This document shows positions 51,354 to 59,822 of a DNA stretch of 64,000 bases, one piece after another. Both the position numbers and the translations under genes were made by a program. Origin of the DNA: Verrucomicrobiota bacterium (GTDB taxonomy: Bacteria; Verrucomicrobiota; Verrucomicrobiia; Limisphaerales; Pedosphaeraceae). The stretch spans positions 103,537 through 167,536 of the forward strand of contig JAJPHR010000106.1 in the NCBI GenBank assembly GCA_021325145.1, written 5' to 3'. Within the stretch, counting starts at the first letter, position 1. Every line of letters starts with the position of its first letter. The notes under the pieces were generated by a model. It saw nothing but the letters and a program-made list of their open reading frames with translations, did not search any database and was not told the DNA's origin.

Positions 51354-53683
51354 AAAACCGAACTCCGGATGACCTCAGCAATTTGTCCATGCTGGAACTT
51401 TTCCAGGTGGAAGCGGAGAACCAGACGGCGGCCATGACCAGCGGCCTGCTCGAACTGGAGCGCGATCCGGCCGCGATTCGTCATTTGGAAGCACTGATGC
51501 GCGCAGCCCACTCGCTCAAAGGCGCAGCGCGCATTATCAATCTGGAAGTCGCCGTCAACCTTGCTCACGCGATGGAAGACTGTTTTGTGGCCGCCCAGCA
51601 TGGCAAGATCAAGCTGCGCCAGGCGGAGATCGATGTGCTTTTCCAGGGCGTTGACTTGCTGCTGAACATCTCCAAGCGATCGGAAAAGGAAGTCGCGGAA
51701 TGGGAGGCTCAACAGTCAGACCGGATCAAGGATTTTTTGGTGGAACTCACTCAAATCACCCTCGGCCGACCGCGGCGGGAAGTTGTTGATGAGCCAGTGA
51801 ATAAAACGGACGCGCAGCCGGTTCCTCAAAACCCGGCGGTGCGCCGGCTTCCCTTGGTTCGCGCGGAAAATGAAGCTGGTCGCAGAGACACTGTCGCCGA
51901 CACGCCCGCGACTACTTCGAGGCGGAGCGCGCCGGGAGACCGCGTGCTTCGTCTGACGGCCGAGAACCTGAATCGCCTTCTCGCCCTGGCCGGCGAATCC
52001 CTGGTCGAGTCGCGCTGGCTGCATCCGTTCGCCGATTCCTTGCAGCGGCTGAAGCGATTGCAGTCGGATCTGGCCCTCTCGCTCGAAGGATTGCGGGATT
52101 CGCTGGACGACTGCGAATTGACGGAACGCGCCGAGGGCCAGATGACCGAAGTGGTGGAGCGAGTGGCCGAATGCCGTCAGTTTCTCAGCGACCGTCTGGT
52201 GGATCTGGAAATGTATGACCGCCGTTCCGCCAATCTTTCCCACCGGCTGTATCTGGAAGTTCTCCAATGCCGCATGCGTCCCTTCGGCGATGGGATCCGC
52301 CGGTTTCCGCGCATGGTGCGGGACCTCGCGCGCACGCTGGGGAAGGAAGTGCGGTTGGAAATCACGGGCGAAAACACCCAGGTCGATCGTGATATCCTGG
52401 AAAAGCTGGAGGCGCCGCTGGCCCATCTCCTGCGCAATGCCGTTGATCACGGCTGCGAAATGCCGGACGAACGCCGGCGGCTGGGAAAGCCGGCCGAGGG
52501 CTCCGTCCATCTCGAAGCACGCCACAGCGCCGGCATGCTCGTGATCACCGTTTCCGACGATGGGCCGGGCATTGAGCCTGGGAAGCTTCGTGAAACGATC
52601 CTGCAAAAGCGGCTGATCAGCGACGGTGTCGCGGAAAAATTGAGCGAACCCGAGCTGCTGGAGTTTTTACTGCTGCCTGGATTTACGATGCGGGACACCG
52701 TCACGGAAATTTCCGGCCGCGGAGTGGGACTGGACGTGGTCCAGAACATGGTGAAAAGCGTGCGGGGCATGGTGCGTATCGTGACTTATCCCGGCCGGGG
52801 GATGCGGTTTCAGTTGCATCTCCCGCTGACGCTTTCGGTCCTGCGCACGCTGTTGGTGGAAGTCGCTGGAGAGCCTTACGCCATTCCGCTTTCGCAAATT
52901 ACGCGCACTCTGAAACTGCCCCAGGAGCAAATCAAAGCGCTCAACGGCCGGCATTACTTTACTTTTGGCGAACAGCAAATCGGGTTGCTCACCGCCCACC
53001 AGGTGTTGGGCCGTGACCAGCCATCGCCCACGCGCGGGGCATTGCCCGTCGTAATTCTGGGTGATCGCAATTCACGCTGCGGGTTGGTGGTGGATCGTTT
53101 GCTGGGCGAACGGGAACTGGTGGTGCAAACCCTCGATTCGCGCCTGGGCAAGATTCAGGACATCAGCGCGGGCGCGCTTATGGAGGACGGCTCCCCGGTG
53201 TTGATCGTGGATGTCGAGGACATGCTCCGCTCGATTGACAAGCTGATTTCGAGCGGCCAATTGGATCAGGCGCACGAGGCTGTGGTCGACGTAACCGCGC
53301 GACGCGTCAAACGCATCCTGGCTGTGGATGATTCCCTCACGGTGCGCGAACTCGAACGAAAATTGCTCGCCGGGCACGGTTATATCACCGACGTGGCCGT
53401 GGATGGAATGGATGGCTGGAATGCGGTGCGGGCCGGGAATTATGATCTCGTGATCACTGACGTGGACCTGCCACGCCTGGATGGCATCGAATTGACCACC
53501 TTGATCAAGCAGGACGCCCGGTTGAAATCGGTGCCGGTGATGGTGGTTTCCTACAAGGACCGGAAAGAAGACCGGTTGCGCGGCCTGGAAGCCGGCGCGG
53601 ACTATTATCTCGCGAAAGGCGGCTTTCACGACGACCTGCTTTTGCGGGCGGTCGTGGATTTGATTGGCGAGGCTGAAGAATGA
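51350..53683 (+). CDS. wspE: CheA-type hybrid kinase with receiver, WspE-like
   Basis: This is the central histidine kinase, 777 aa. The HPt domain has AAHSLKGAARI (His54). A linker leads to the dimerisation and ATPase domains (LAHLLRNAVDHGCEMPDE, SDDGPGIEPGKL, GRGVGLDVVQNMVKSV), then a CheW-like domain (TLLVEVAGEPYAIPLSQI). The C-terminal receiver reads ILAVDDSLTVRELE and VITDVDLPRLDG. CheA with its own receiver is the WspE layout. The start is GTG at 51350, overlapping the wspD stop (GTGA); the frame is open far upstream but reads antisense-like sequence. It overlaps wspF by 4 bp. Confidence 0.9.
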   Translation: MKNRTPDDLSNLSMLELFQVEAENQTAAMTSGLLELERDPAAIRHLEALMRAAHSLKGAARIINLEVAVNLAHAMEDCFVAAQHGKIKLRQAEIDVLFQGVDLLLNISKRSEKEVAEWEAQQSDRIKDFLVELTQITLGRPRREVVDEPVNKTDAQPVPQNPAVRRLPLVRAENEAGRRDTVADTPATTSRRSAPGDRVLRLTAENLNRLLALAGESLVESRWLHPFADSLQRLKRLQSDLALSLEGLRDSLDDCELTERAEGQMTEVVERVAECRQFLSDRLVDLEMYDRRSANLSHRLYLEVLQCRMRPFGDGIRRFPRMVRDLARTLGKEVRLEITGENTQVDRDILEKLEAPLAHLLRNAVDHGCEMPDERRRLGKPAEGSVHLEARHSAGMLVITVSDDGPGIEPGKLRETILQKRLISDGVAEKLSEPELLEFLLLPGFTMRDTVTEISGRGVGLDVVQNMVKSVRGMVRIVTYPGRGMRFQLHLPLTLSVLRTLLVEVAGEPYAIPLSQITRTLKLPQEQIKALNGRHYFTFGEQQIGLLTAHQVLGRDQPSPTRGALPVVILGDRNSRCGLVVDRLLGERELVVQTLDSRLGKIQDISAGALMEDGSPVLIVDVEDMLRSIDKLISSGQLDQAHEAVVDVTARRVKRILAVDDSLTVRELERKLLAGHGYITDVAVDGMDGWNAVRAGNYDLVITDVDLPRLDGIELTTLIKQDARLKSVPVMVVSYKDRKEDRLRGLEAGADYYLAKGGFHDDLLLRAVVDLIGEAEE

Positions 53684-54723
53684 GAATCGCGATCGTCAAC
53701 GACATGGTAATCGCCGTCGAAGCGATGCGACGGATCCTGCTCAACGCCCGTGGACACGAACTGGCATGGGTGGCGCGCGATGGCGCGGAAGCCGTCGCCC
53801 GTTGCGCCGAAGACACTCCCGACCTGGTCTTGATGGACCTGATCATGCCGGAAATGGACGGAGTGGAAGCCACGCGGCGCATCATGGCCAAAAGCCCCTG
53901 CGCCATTGTGGTGGTTACTGCTGATGTTGGCCAAAATTCCTCCAAAGTCTTTGAAGCAATGGGTGCTGGCGCGCTGGACGCGGTCAACACACCGACCCTG
54001 GATCGCCCTGGAAGCCCCGGCGGATCAGATGCCTTGCTTGGGAAGATTCGCACGATCAGCCGCCTGATCGGGGGGAGCACCCGAAGCCGGTCGCACTCGG
54101 CGATTCCGCTGGACATGCCGACCCTGCACCCACCCCGCCCGCAGTTGCTCGTTCTGGGCGCCTCTGCCGGCGGCCCGGCGGCTTTGGGCCAGGTGCTGAG
54201 TCATTTTCCGGCTGATTTTCCGGCCGCTGTGCTGATCGTGCAACATGTGGACTGCCAGTTCGCGGAGGGGTTGGCCCATTGGCTTGATTATCAAACCGAA
54301 CTATCCGTGCGGTTGGCACGGGAGGGCGATGAACCGGAGCCGGGCACAGTTTTATTGGCGGGGACGGAAGAGCACCTGGTCTTCATTAATTCAGCGCAGG
54401 TCGGTTATACCGCCCAGCCGATTGACAGCGCCTATCGCCCGTCGATTGATGTTTGCTTTAACAGCGCGGAGGAATTTTGGCGCGGCGATATCCTGGGCGT
54501 GCTGTTGACCGGCATGGGCAGGGACGGCGCGGCTGGGTTGAAGTCGCTTCGCGAGGCCGGCCATCACACCATCGTTCAGGATCAGGCCACGAGCGCCGTC
54601 TATGGCATGCCCAAGGCCGCCAGCGAACTCAAGGCGGCTTCGGAAATTCTGCCGCTCGAAAAGATCGGTCCCCGCCTGATGAGCCTCTTAATCCATCGCT
54701 TCAGGGACCAGAGCGCCCAATGA
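53680..54723 (+). CDS. wspF: CheB-type receptor methylesterase, WspF-like
   Basis: It removes receptor methyl groups and is activated by phosphorylation. The 347-aa protein has an N-terminal receiver (IVNDMVIAVEAMRR; LVLMDLIMPEMDG). The esterase domain follows from about residue 150: LGASAGGPAAL with the catalytic Ser, VQHVDCQFAEGLAHWL, and LTGMGRDGAAGLKSL with the catalytic Asp. In Pseudomonas, loss of WspF locks the system on. ATGA overlap with the next gene ties it to the output protein. Confidence 0.92.
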   Translation: MRIAIVNDMVIAVEAMRRILLNARGHELAWVARDGAEAVARCAEDTPDLVLMDLIMPEMDGVEATRRIMAKSPCAIVVVTADVGQNSSKVFEAMGAGALDAVNTPTLDRPGSPGGSDALLGKIRTISRLIGGSTRSRSHSAIPLDMPTLHPPRPQLLVLGASAGGPAALGQVLSHFPADFPAAVLIVQHVDCQFAEGLAHWLDYQTELSVRLAREGDEPEPGTVLLAGTEEHLVFINSAQVGYTAQPIDSAYRPSIDVCFNSAEEFWRGDILGVLLTGMGRDGAAGLKSLREAGHHTIVQDQATSAVYGMPKAASELKAASEILPLEKIGPRLMSLLIHRFRDQSAQ

Positions 54724-57260
54724 TCGTTGATATGAGCAATGCCACCCCACAGGACAGTCAAACACCCCTTCAACTTCCGGAATACCACGTCATGGTTCTG
54801 CTCGTGGATGACCAGGCCATGATGTGCGAAGCCGTCCGCCGCTATCTGGCGAACCAGCCCGACATTGATTTCCATTATTGTGCCAATCCCAAGGAGGCCG
54901 TCGCCGTTGCCAACCAAATCAAGCCCACGGTCATCCTGCAGGATTTGGTGATGCCGGGAATGGACGGTTTGGCGCTGGTCGGGCAGTTTCGCAGCAACCC
55001 CGGCACGCGCGATACACCCATCATCGTCCTTTCGACCAACGAAAATCCCCAGATGAAGGGGCAGGCCTTTGCGGCTGGCGCGAACGATTATCTGGTCAAG
55101 TTGCCCGACAAAATCGAACTGATTGCGCGCCTCCGCTACCATTCCAAAGCCCACATGAACCAGGTGCAGCGCGACGACGCTTACCGGGCGTTGCGTGAAA
55201 GCCAGAAGCAACTGGTCGAAAGCAATTCCACGCTTCTCTCGCTCAATCAGAAGCTCGAGGAAGCCACTCTCGCCAAATCCGAATTTCTGGCCAACATGAG
55301 CCACGAAGTTCGCACGCCCATGAATGGAGTCATCGGCATGACGGCGCTGCTCCTGGATACGGAACTCACCGATGAGCAGCGCGAGTACGTCGAGGCGACC
55401 CGCAGCAGTGCGGACGCCATGCTCACCATTATCAACGACATCCTGGACTTCTCGAAAATCGAGTCGGGCAAGCTCGAATTGGAAAGCCACCCTTTTGAAC
55501 TGCACACCTGCATCGAGGAATCGCTCGACTTGCTGGCGCCGAAAGCCGCCGAAAAGAACCTGGATTTGTCCTACCAGGTTGACGACCAGATTCCGCGCAT
55601 CCTGGTCAGCGATGTCACCCGCGTGCGCCAGATCCTCGTGAACCTGATCGGCAACGCGGTGAAGTTCACGCCGGAAGGGGAAGTTGCCATCGAAGTAAAA
55701 CCCGCTGGACGCAGCCAGCGCAGTCCCGAGCCTGGCCGGGAGAAGGATACCGACTTTATCCGGCACCCGGAGCAATGGCTGCTCCATTTCGCCGTTCGCG
55801 ACACGGGGCCTGGCATTCCGCTGGAAAAGCAGCACAGGCTTTTCAAATCGTTTCAGCAAGTGGACGCCTCCACCACGCGGCATTACGGCGGCACCGGCCT
55901 CGGACTGGCGATCTGCAAACGCCTGACCGAGTTGATGGGCGGGAGTGTCTGGGTCGAAAGCGAAGCCGGCAAGGGCGCGACTTTCCACTTCACCATCCAG
56001 GCCAAGTCCGCCGCGACGACCACCCCACCGCCCTGGCAGGTGCTTCAGCCGCAACTTAACGGCAAACGCCTGCTCGTCATCGAGGACAACGCGACTAATC
56101 GCGCCATCCTCGATCATCGGCTCAAACAATGGGGCTTGAACCCGGAGTTCGCTCAGAGCAGCCAGACAGCCCTGGCGTTGCTGGCCAGCGCACCCCCGTT
56201 CGACGTGGCCATTCTCGACCTCCAGCTTCCGGATCTGGATGGTTTCGAGTTGGCCCGGAAAATCCGCGCCACTCCCCAGGGGGAAAGGCTGCCGTTGATG
56301 ATGCTTTCCGCGGTAAGGCCCCGCGGCGATGATGCGCGACCCGCGGAGTTGGGCATTTCGATATTTGTTCATAAACCCATCCGCCCGGCGCAATTGCTGG
56401 AATCTCTGTACCGCGGGCTGGGCGTCCAACTCCAACGCGAAAAGCGCGCGCCCGCGTCGCCGTCGCTGGATGCCACGTTCGCGCGGCGAAATCCGTTGCG
56501 CCTGTTGCTGGCCGACGACAATCCGATTAACCAAAAGGTCGGGCTCAGCGTGCTGCAAAAGCTTGGCTACCGCGCCGACATTGCCAACAACGGCCTGGAA
56601 GTCATCAAGGCGCTCGAACAAAAAGCCTACGACGTCCTGCTGCTGGACGTGCAAATGCCGGAGATGGACGGGCTGGAAGCCGCGCGTACCATTTGCCGTC
56701 GCTGGCCCGAGGCCCGGCGTCCACGCATCATCGCCATGACCGGCAACGCACTGTTGGGTGATCGCGAAAAGTGCCTGGAAGCCGGCATGGACGATTATAT
56801 TTCCAAACCCGTCCGCATCGGCGAATTGCAGGCGGCGTTGGAACGCTGGGCCTCCAACAAACCCATAAAAACGGCCGATACCGCATTCCTCGCGCGCGAG
56901 GCCAGCCGCACTGAACTGGTCGATCAAACGCTCATCACTGAACCAGGCGACAAATCGCCCTCCAAAGGCGGCGCGATGCTCCGTGAACTGGTCGATTTCT
57001 ACCTGGAGAACGCGCCGCAACGCATTGCCCAGATCAACCATTTTCTCACCGACCCGCTCAAAATGGCCTTTCACGCGCACGCGCTCAAAAGCATGAGCCT
57101 CAATGTCGGCGCCGCGCGCATGGCGCATCTCTGCCAGCGGCTCGAAGAAGCCGCGCAGGCCAGCGACGAAGAGAGCACCGCCAAACTGCTTCGCGAATTG
57201 GAAAAAACTTTCGGGCTCACCAAGGACGAACTCCTCTCGCTCCGTGTGAAGAGCGATTGA
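54720..57260 (+). CDS. WspR-like receiver fused to multi-receiver hybrid histidine kinase
   Basis: This is the output gene of the Wsp-type operon, 846 aa. Residues 20-140 are a receiver (VMVLLVDDQAMM; VILQDLVMPGMDG with Asp75; GANDYLVKLPD). With the following helix (DDAYRALRESQKQLVESN) it reads almost like Pseudomonas WspR as I remember it. WspR then has a GGDEF diguanylate cyclase; this protein instead has HisKA (ANMSHEVRTPMNG, His195), HATPase (GTGLGLAICKRL), a second receiver (about 445-565, AILDLQLPDLDG), a third receiver (about 595-715, LLLDVQMPEMDG) and HPt (HAHALKSMSLN, His787). The start overlaps the wspF stop by 4 bp. It would convert the signal into a phosphorelay instead of c-di-GMP. 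Confidence 0.92.
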   Translation: MIVDMSNATPQDSQTPLQLPEYHVMVLLVDDQAMMCEAVRRYLANQPDIDFHYCANPKEAVAVANQIKPTVILQDLVMPGMDGLALVGQFRSNPGTRDTPIIVLSTNENPQMKGQAFAAGANDYLVKLPDKIELIARLRYHSKAHMNQVQRDDAYRALRESQKQLVESNSTLLSLNQKLEEATLAKSEFLANMSHEVRTPMNGVIGMTALLLDTELTDEQREYVEATRSSADAMLTIINDILDFSKIESGKLELESHPFELHTCIEESLDLLAPKAAEKNLDLSYQVDDQIPRILVSDVTRVRQILVNLIGNAVKFTPEGEVAIEVKPAGRSQRSPEPGREKDTDFIRHPEQWLLHFAVRDTGPGIPLEKQHRLFKSFQQVDASTTRHYGGTGLGLAICKRLTELMGGSVWVESEAGKGATFHFTIQAKSAATTTPPPWQVLQPQLNGKRLLVIEDNATNRAILDHRLKQWGLNPEFAQSSQTALALLASAPPFDVAILDLQLPDLDGFELARKIRATPQGERLPLMMLSAVRPRGDDARPAELGISIFVHKPIRPAQLLESLYRGLGVQLQREKRAPASPSLDATFARRNPLRLLLADDNPINQKVGLSVLQKLGYRADIANNGLEVIKALEQKAYDVLLLDVQMPEMDGLEAARTICRRWPEARRPRIIAMTGNALLGDREKCLEAGMDDYISKPVRIGELQAALERWASNKPIKTADTAFLAREASRTELVDQTLITEPGDKSPSKGGAMLRELVDFYLENAPQRIAQINHFLTDPLKMAFHAHALKSMSLNVGAARMAHLCQRLEEAAQASDEESTAKLLRELEKTFGLTKDELLSLRVKSD

Positions 57261-57322
57261 TGCCGCCGCGCCCGGAGTGCTCGTCACCGCTCCGGCACTA
57301 TTCTTACTCTTAATCTCGCTCC

Positions 57323-58285
57323 ATGCCTATTCTCCCAGAACGACTGCATCCCGGAGACACGGTGGCGCTCGTCGCCCCCGCCAGCCCGCCGCCCGACCCA
57401 CGAGCGATCGATCTTTCCATCAGCGCCTTGGAAGAGCTTGGCTTTCGTGTGAAGCTTGCGCCTCATGCCCGCCAGCGCCATGGCTTTCTGGCGGGTACCG
57501 ACCGCGAGCGGGCAGGGGACCTCATGCGGATGTTCGGCGACCGGAAGGTAAAGGCGATCTTCTGCGTCCGGGGCGGCTACGGGACTGGTCGATTGCTTTC
57601 TCTGCTGGATTATGGGATTGTCCGCCGCAATCCAAAAATCTTTGTTGGTTACAGCGACATCACTGCCTTGCATTGCGCGTTTCTCCGAAGGGCAAACCTG
57701 CTTTCCTTTCACGGCCCGATGCTCTCCTCGGACATCATTAAACCGGACTTTCCCGCTTTCGCGCGCGAAAGCCTCCTGTGCGCGCTCATGGGCACGTCCA
57801 CACTTCCCGGCGCGGCTGGCATCGGTTGTGATTGTCCGCTCAAGGTGGTTTCCATTTTGCGGCGCGGCATGGCTTCCGGCCAACTCATTGGCGGCAATCT
57901 CTCGCTGCTCTGTGCCTTGCTCGGCACGCCGTTTCAACCATCGTTCAAAGGCAAAATTCTGTTTCTTGAGGACGTGGACGAACCGCCTTATCGCCTCGAC
58001 CGGATGCTGACGCACCTGCTGAACGCCGGAGTTTTGCAAACCGTTGCCGGTGTCGCCGTGGGCGTCTGCGAGCATTGTGCGGACCCGAAAGCCAAAACCG
58101 CGCGCGAATACCGGCAAACCCTCGATGACGTTCTCAAGGAACGGCTGCTTCCTCTGAAGGTGCCCGTCGTTACTGGCCTGCCCTTCGGTCACACGCGATA
58201 TAACGCCACGCTCCCGATTGGGGGACGCGTTTTGCTCGACGCGATGCGCGGCGACCTCGTGATTACCGGCCCGGTAGTCAGATAA
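57323..58285 (+). CDS. ldcA: LD-carboxypeptidase (peptidase family S66)
   Basis: LdcA removes the terminal D-Ala from murein tetrapeptides during cell-wall recycling in the cytoplasm. The 320-aa protein has LHPGDTVALVAPASP, CVRGGYGTGRLL, VGYSDITALH with the nucleophile Ser, LEDVDEPPYRLDRML with the catalytic Glu, and LPFGHTRYNATLPIG with the catalytic His. It is 62 bp after the Wsp-type operon. The 284 bp after it (58286-58569) contain only a short doubtful frame. Confidence 0.93.
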   Translation: MPILPERLHPGDTVALVAPASPPPDPRAIDLSISALEELGFRVKLAPHARQRHGFLAGTDRERAGDLMRMFGDRKVKAIFCVRGGYGTGRLLSLLDYGIVRRNPKIFVGYSDITALHCAFLRRANLLSFHGPMLSSDIIKPDFPAFARESLLCALMGTSTLPGAAGIGCDCPLKVVSILRRGMASGQLIGGNLSLLCALLGTPFQPSFKGKILFLEDVDEPPYRLDRMLTHLLNAGVLQTVAGVAVGVCEHCADPKAKTAREYRQTLDDVLKERLLPLKVPVVTGLPFGHTRYNATLPIGGRVLLDAMRGDLVITGPVVR

Positions 58286-58569
58286 ACTTCCCGCGATTCA
58301 CAGTTGCATTTTCCCCCATTCGAGCCGAGTGGTACACTGATGTGGGGATTTAACAAACAGGAATCGAAACCAAGCCGGCCGAAGTCCCCGCCGTCTCAAT
58401 CCTCAAAGTCTCCGTGCCTCAAGGCTTCCGGAAAGTGCAAGCACCACCTGAGCCGCAAACTCCTCTTCGACACCGAAGTCCCCGGCGATCGCGGCGACTG
58501 CAGCCAGCGTAGCTTGTGCGAGGGAAGTGAATGAGCGGATGGAACTCCCTTGCAATCGTCAAAAACAAT

Positions 58570-59775
58570 CTAACGAGGTTTTGCCGGTGACTCGGTTTGC
58601 AAGGGTTTTACTTTCAGCAAGACTGACCCGTGTCTCGGCAAGGAAACTGTGAGAGTTTGGGTAAGTGTTCCCATGTCCCGCCGCCACCAAAGGTTGCGCA
58701 CTTGAAGGGTGTTCGGGAGGCCAAGTTCCTTGAAGTTCGCGGTGATGGTCATGGGATGTCCCTCAATATTGAACACAGCGACAGCCGTGCTTCCATCGGC
58801 CAGCGTCTTGAGCCAGATTTCCGTCGGCCCTTCCTGCCATGCGCGATGTCCCTGGACGCCGATGGGATCCTGATCAATGGCGATGACCTCCGGGTTGGTC
58901 AAGATTTCCAAAGTCGCCCGATTCATTTTCGTCAAATCATTGCCGGCAAATAGCGGCGCCGCCAGGATGCACCAAAGCGTCATGTGCGTGTGGTATTCGT
59001 CATCGGTCATGCCACCGTTGCCAACCTCCAGCATGTCGGGATCGTTCCAATGTCCCGGCCCGGCGTATTTTTCAAGCCCACTTTGTTCCAGGCCGATGAG
59101 CATCATCGAATTGTATTTGTCCTGAATATCGCTGGTGGTGCGCCACACCTGACCGCCGACCACGGCGCCCCATTTCCAGACGTTCTGCATTCCGTATTGG
59201 CAAAGGCTGTAAAGGATCGGCCGGCCGGTTGCCGTCAACGCATCGGACATTTTTTTGTAAGCCGCTTGCATTTCTTCGGGCTTATAAACCTCATCGCCGC
59301 TGCACCAGTCGTATTTGACAAAGTCAATTCCCCAGCGCGCAAACGTGTCGGCGTCCTGCTTTTCGTGGCCATAACTGGCTTCACGCCCGCGACAGGTCGT
59401 CGGTCCGGGGCTGGTGTGAATTCCCGCCTTGAGTCCCAGGCTGTGAATGTAATCGCACAGCTCCTTCATGCCGGGAAATTTTTTCGGGTCGGGATGAAAC
59501 ACACCCTCGGCATCGTGGAAACCTTCCCACCCGCCGTCAATGACCACGTATTGATAGCCGGCGTCCTTCATGCCGCTTTTGACGAGGGCCGCCGCTTGCG
59601 CGCGAATCGTGGCGTCGTCAATGTTCAGTTGAAAGTGGTTCCAACTGTTCCAGCCCATCGGCGGCGTTCGCGCCAACTCCACCGAATTGTTCGTTAGGTT
59701 CGTTTGCGCAGTGGACGTCCAGACAGAGCCCAGCAATGCGCCGGCCAAAAACTTTTGAAGGAACGAAATGGACAT
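58570..59775 (-). CDS. Secreted GH27 alpha-galactosidase
   Basis: This 401-aa enzyme releases terminal alpha-galactose (or alpha-N-acetylgalactosamine) from glycans. The signal peptide is FLQKFLAGALLGSVWTSTA. Family signatures are RTPPMGWNSWNHF, YVVIDGGW, FVKYDWC with the nucleophile Asp, and GPGHWNDPDML with the acid/base Asp. A C-terminal beta domain completes the usual GH27 form. The ATG at 59775 gives a clean signal peptide; the frame is open to 59877. It follows, in the same direction, a second carbohydrate-active gene 47 bp upstream. Confidence 0.92.
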   Translation of the reverse strand: MSISFLQKFLAGALLGSVWTSTAQTNLTNNSVELARTPPMGWNSWNHFQLNIDDATIRAQAAALVKSGMKDAGYQYVVIDGGWEGFHDAEGVFHPDPKKFPGMKELCDYIHSLGLKAGIHTSPGPTTCRGREASYGHEKQDADTFARWGIDFVKYDWCSGDEVYKPEEMQAAYKKMSDALTATGRPILYSLCQYGMQNVWKWGAVVGGQVWRTTSDIQDKYNSMMLIGLEQSGLEKYAGPGHWNDPDMLEVGNGGMTDDEYHTHMTLWCILAAPLFAGNDLTKMNRATLEILTNPEVIAIDQDPIGVQGHRAWQEGPTEIWLKTLADGSTAVAVFNIEGHPMTITANFKELGLPNTLQVRNLWWRRDMGTLTQTLTVSLPRHGSVLLKVKPLQTESPAKPR

Positions 59776-59822
59776 AAACTGGGAGCTTGGCGGCTTGCGG
59801 GCTCGCTGCGGCCCTGGCTTGC

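Noticed and set aside
54600..57287. 895-codon open frame on the minus strand
   Set aside because: Antisense to the hybrid kinase gene of the Wsp-type operon, which has clear domains along its whole length.
57262..57300. Terminator after the Wsp-type operon
   Set aside because: CCGGAG...CTCCGG is only a 6-bp stem with a 12-nt loop and is not followed by a T-run.
58340..58534. 64-codon frame after ldcA
   Set aside because: Starts at an ATG without a ribosome site, low-complexity Ser/Lys/Pro content, no similarity recognised; probably non-coding.
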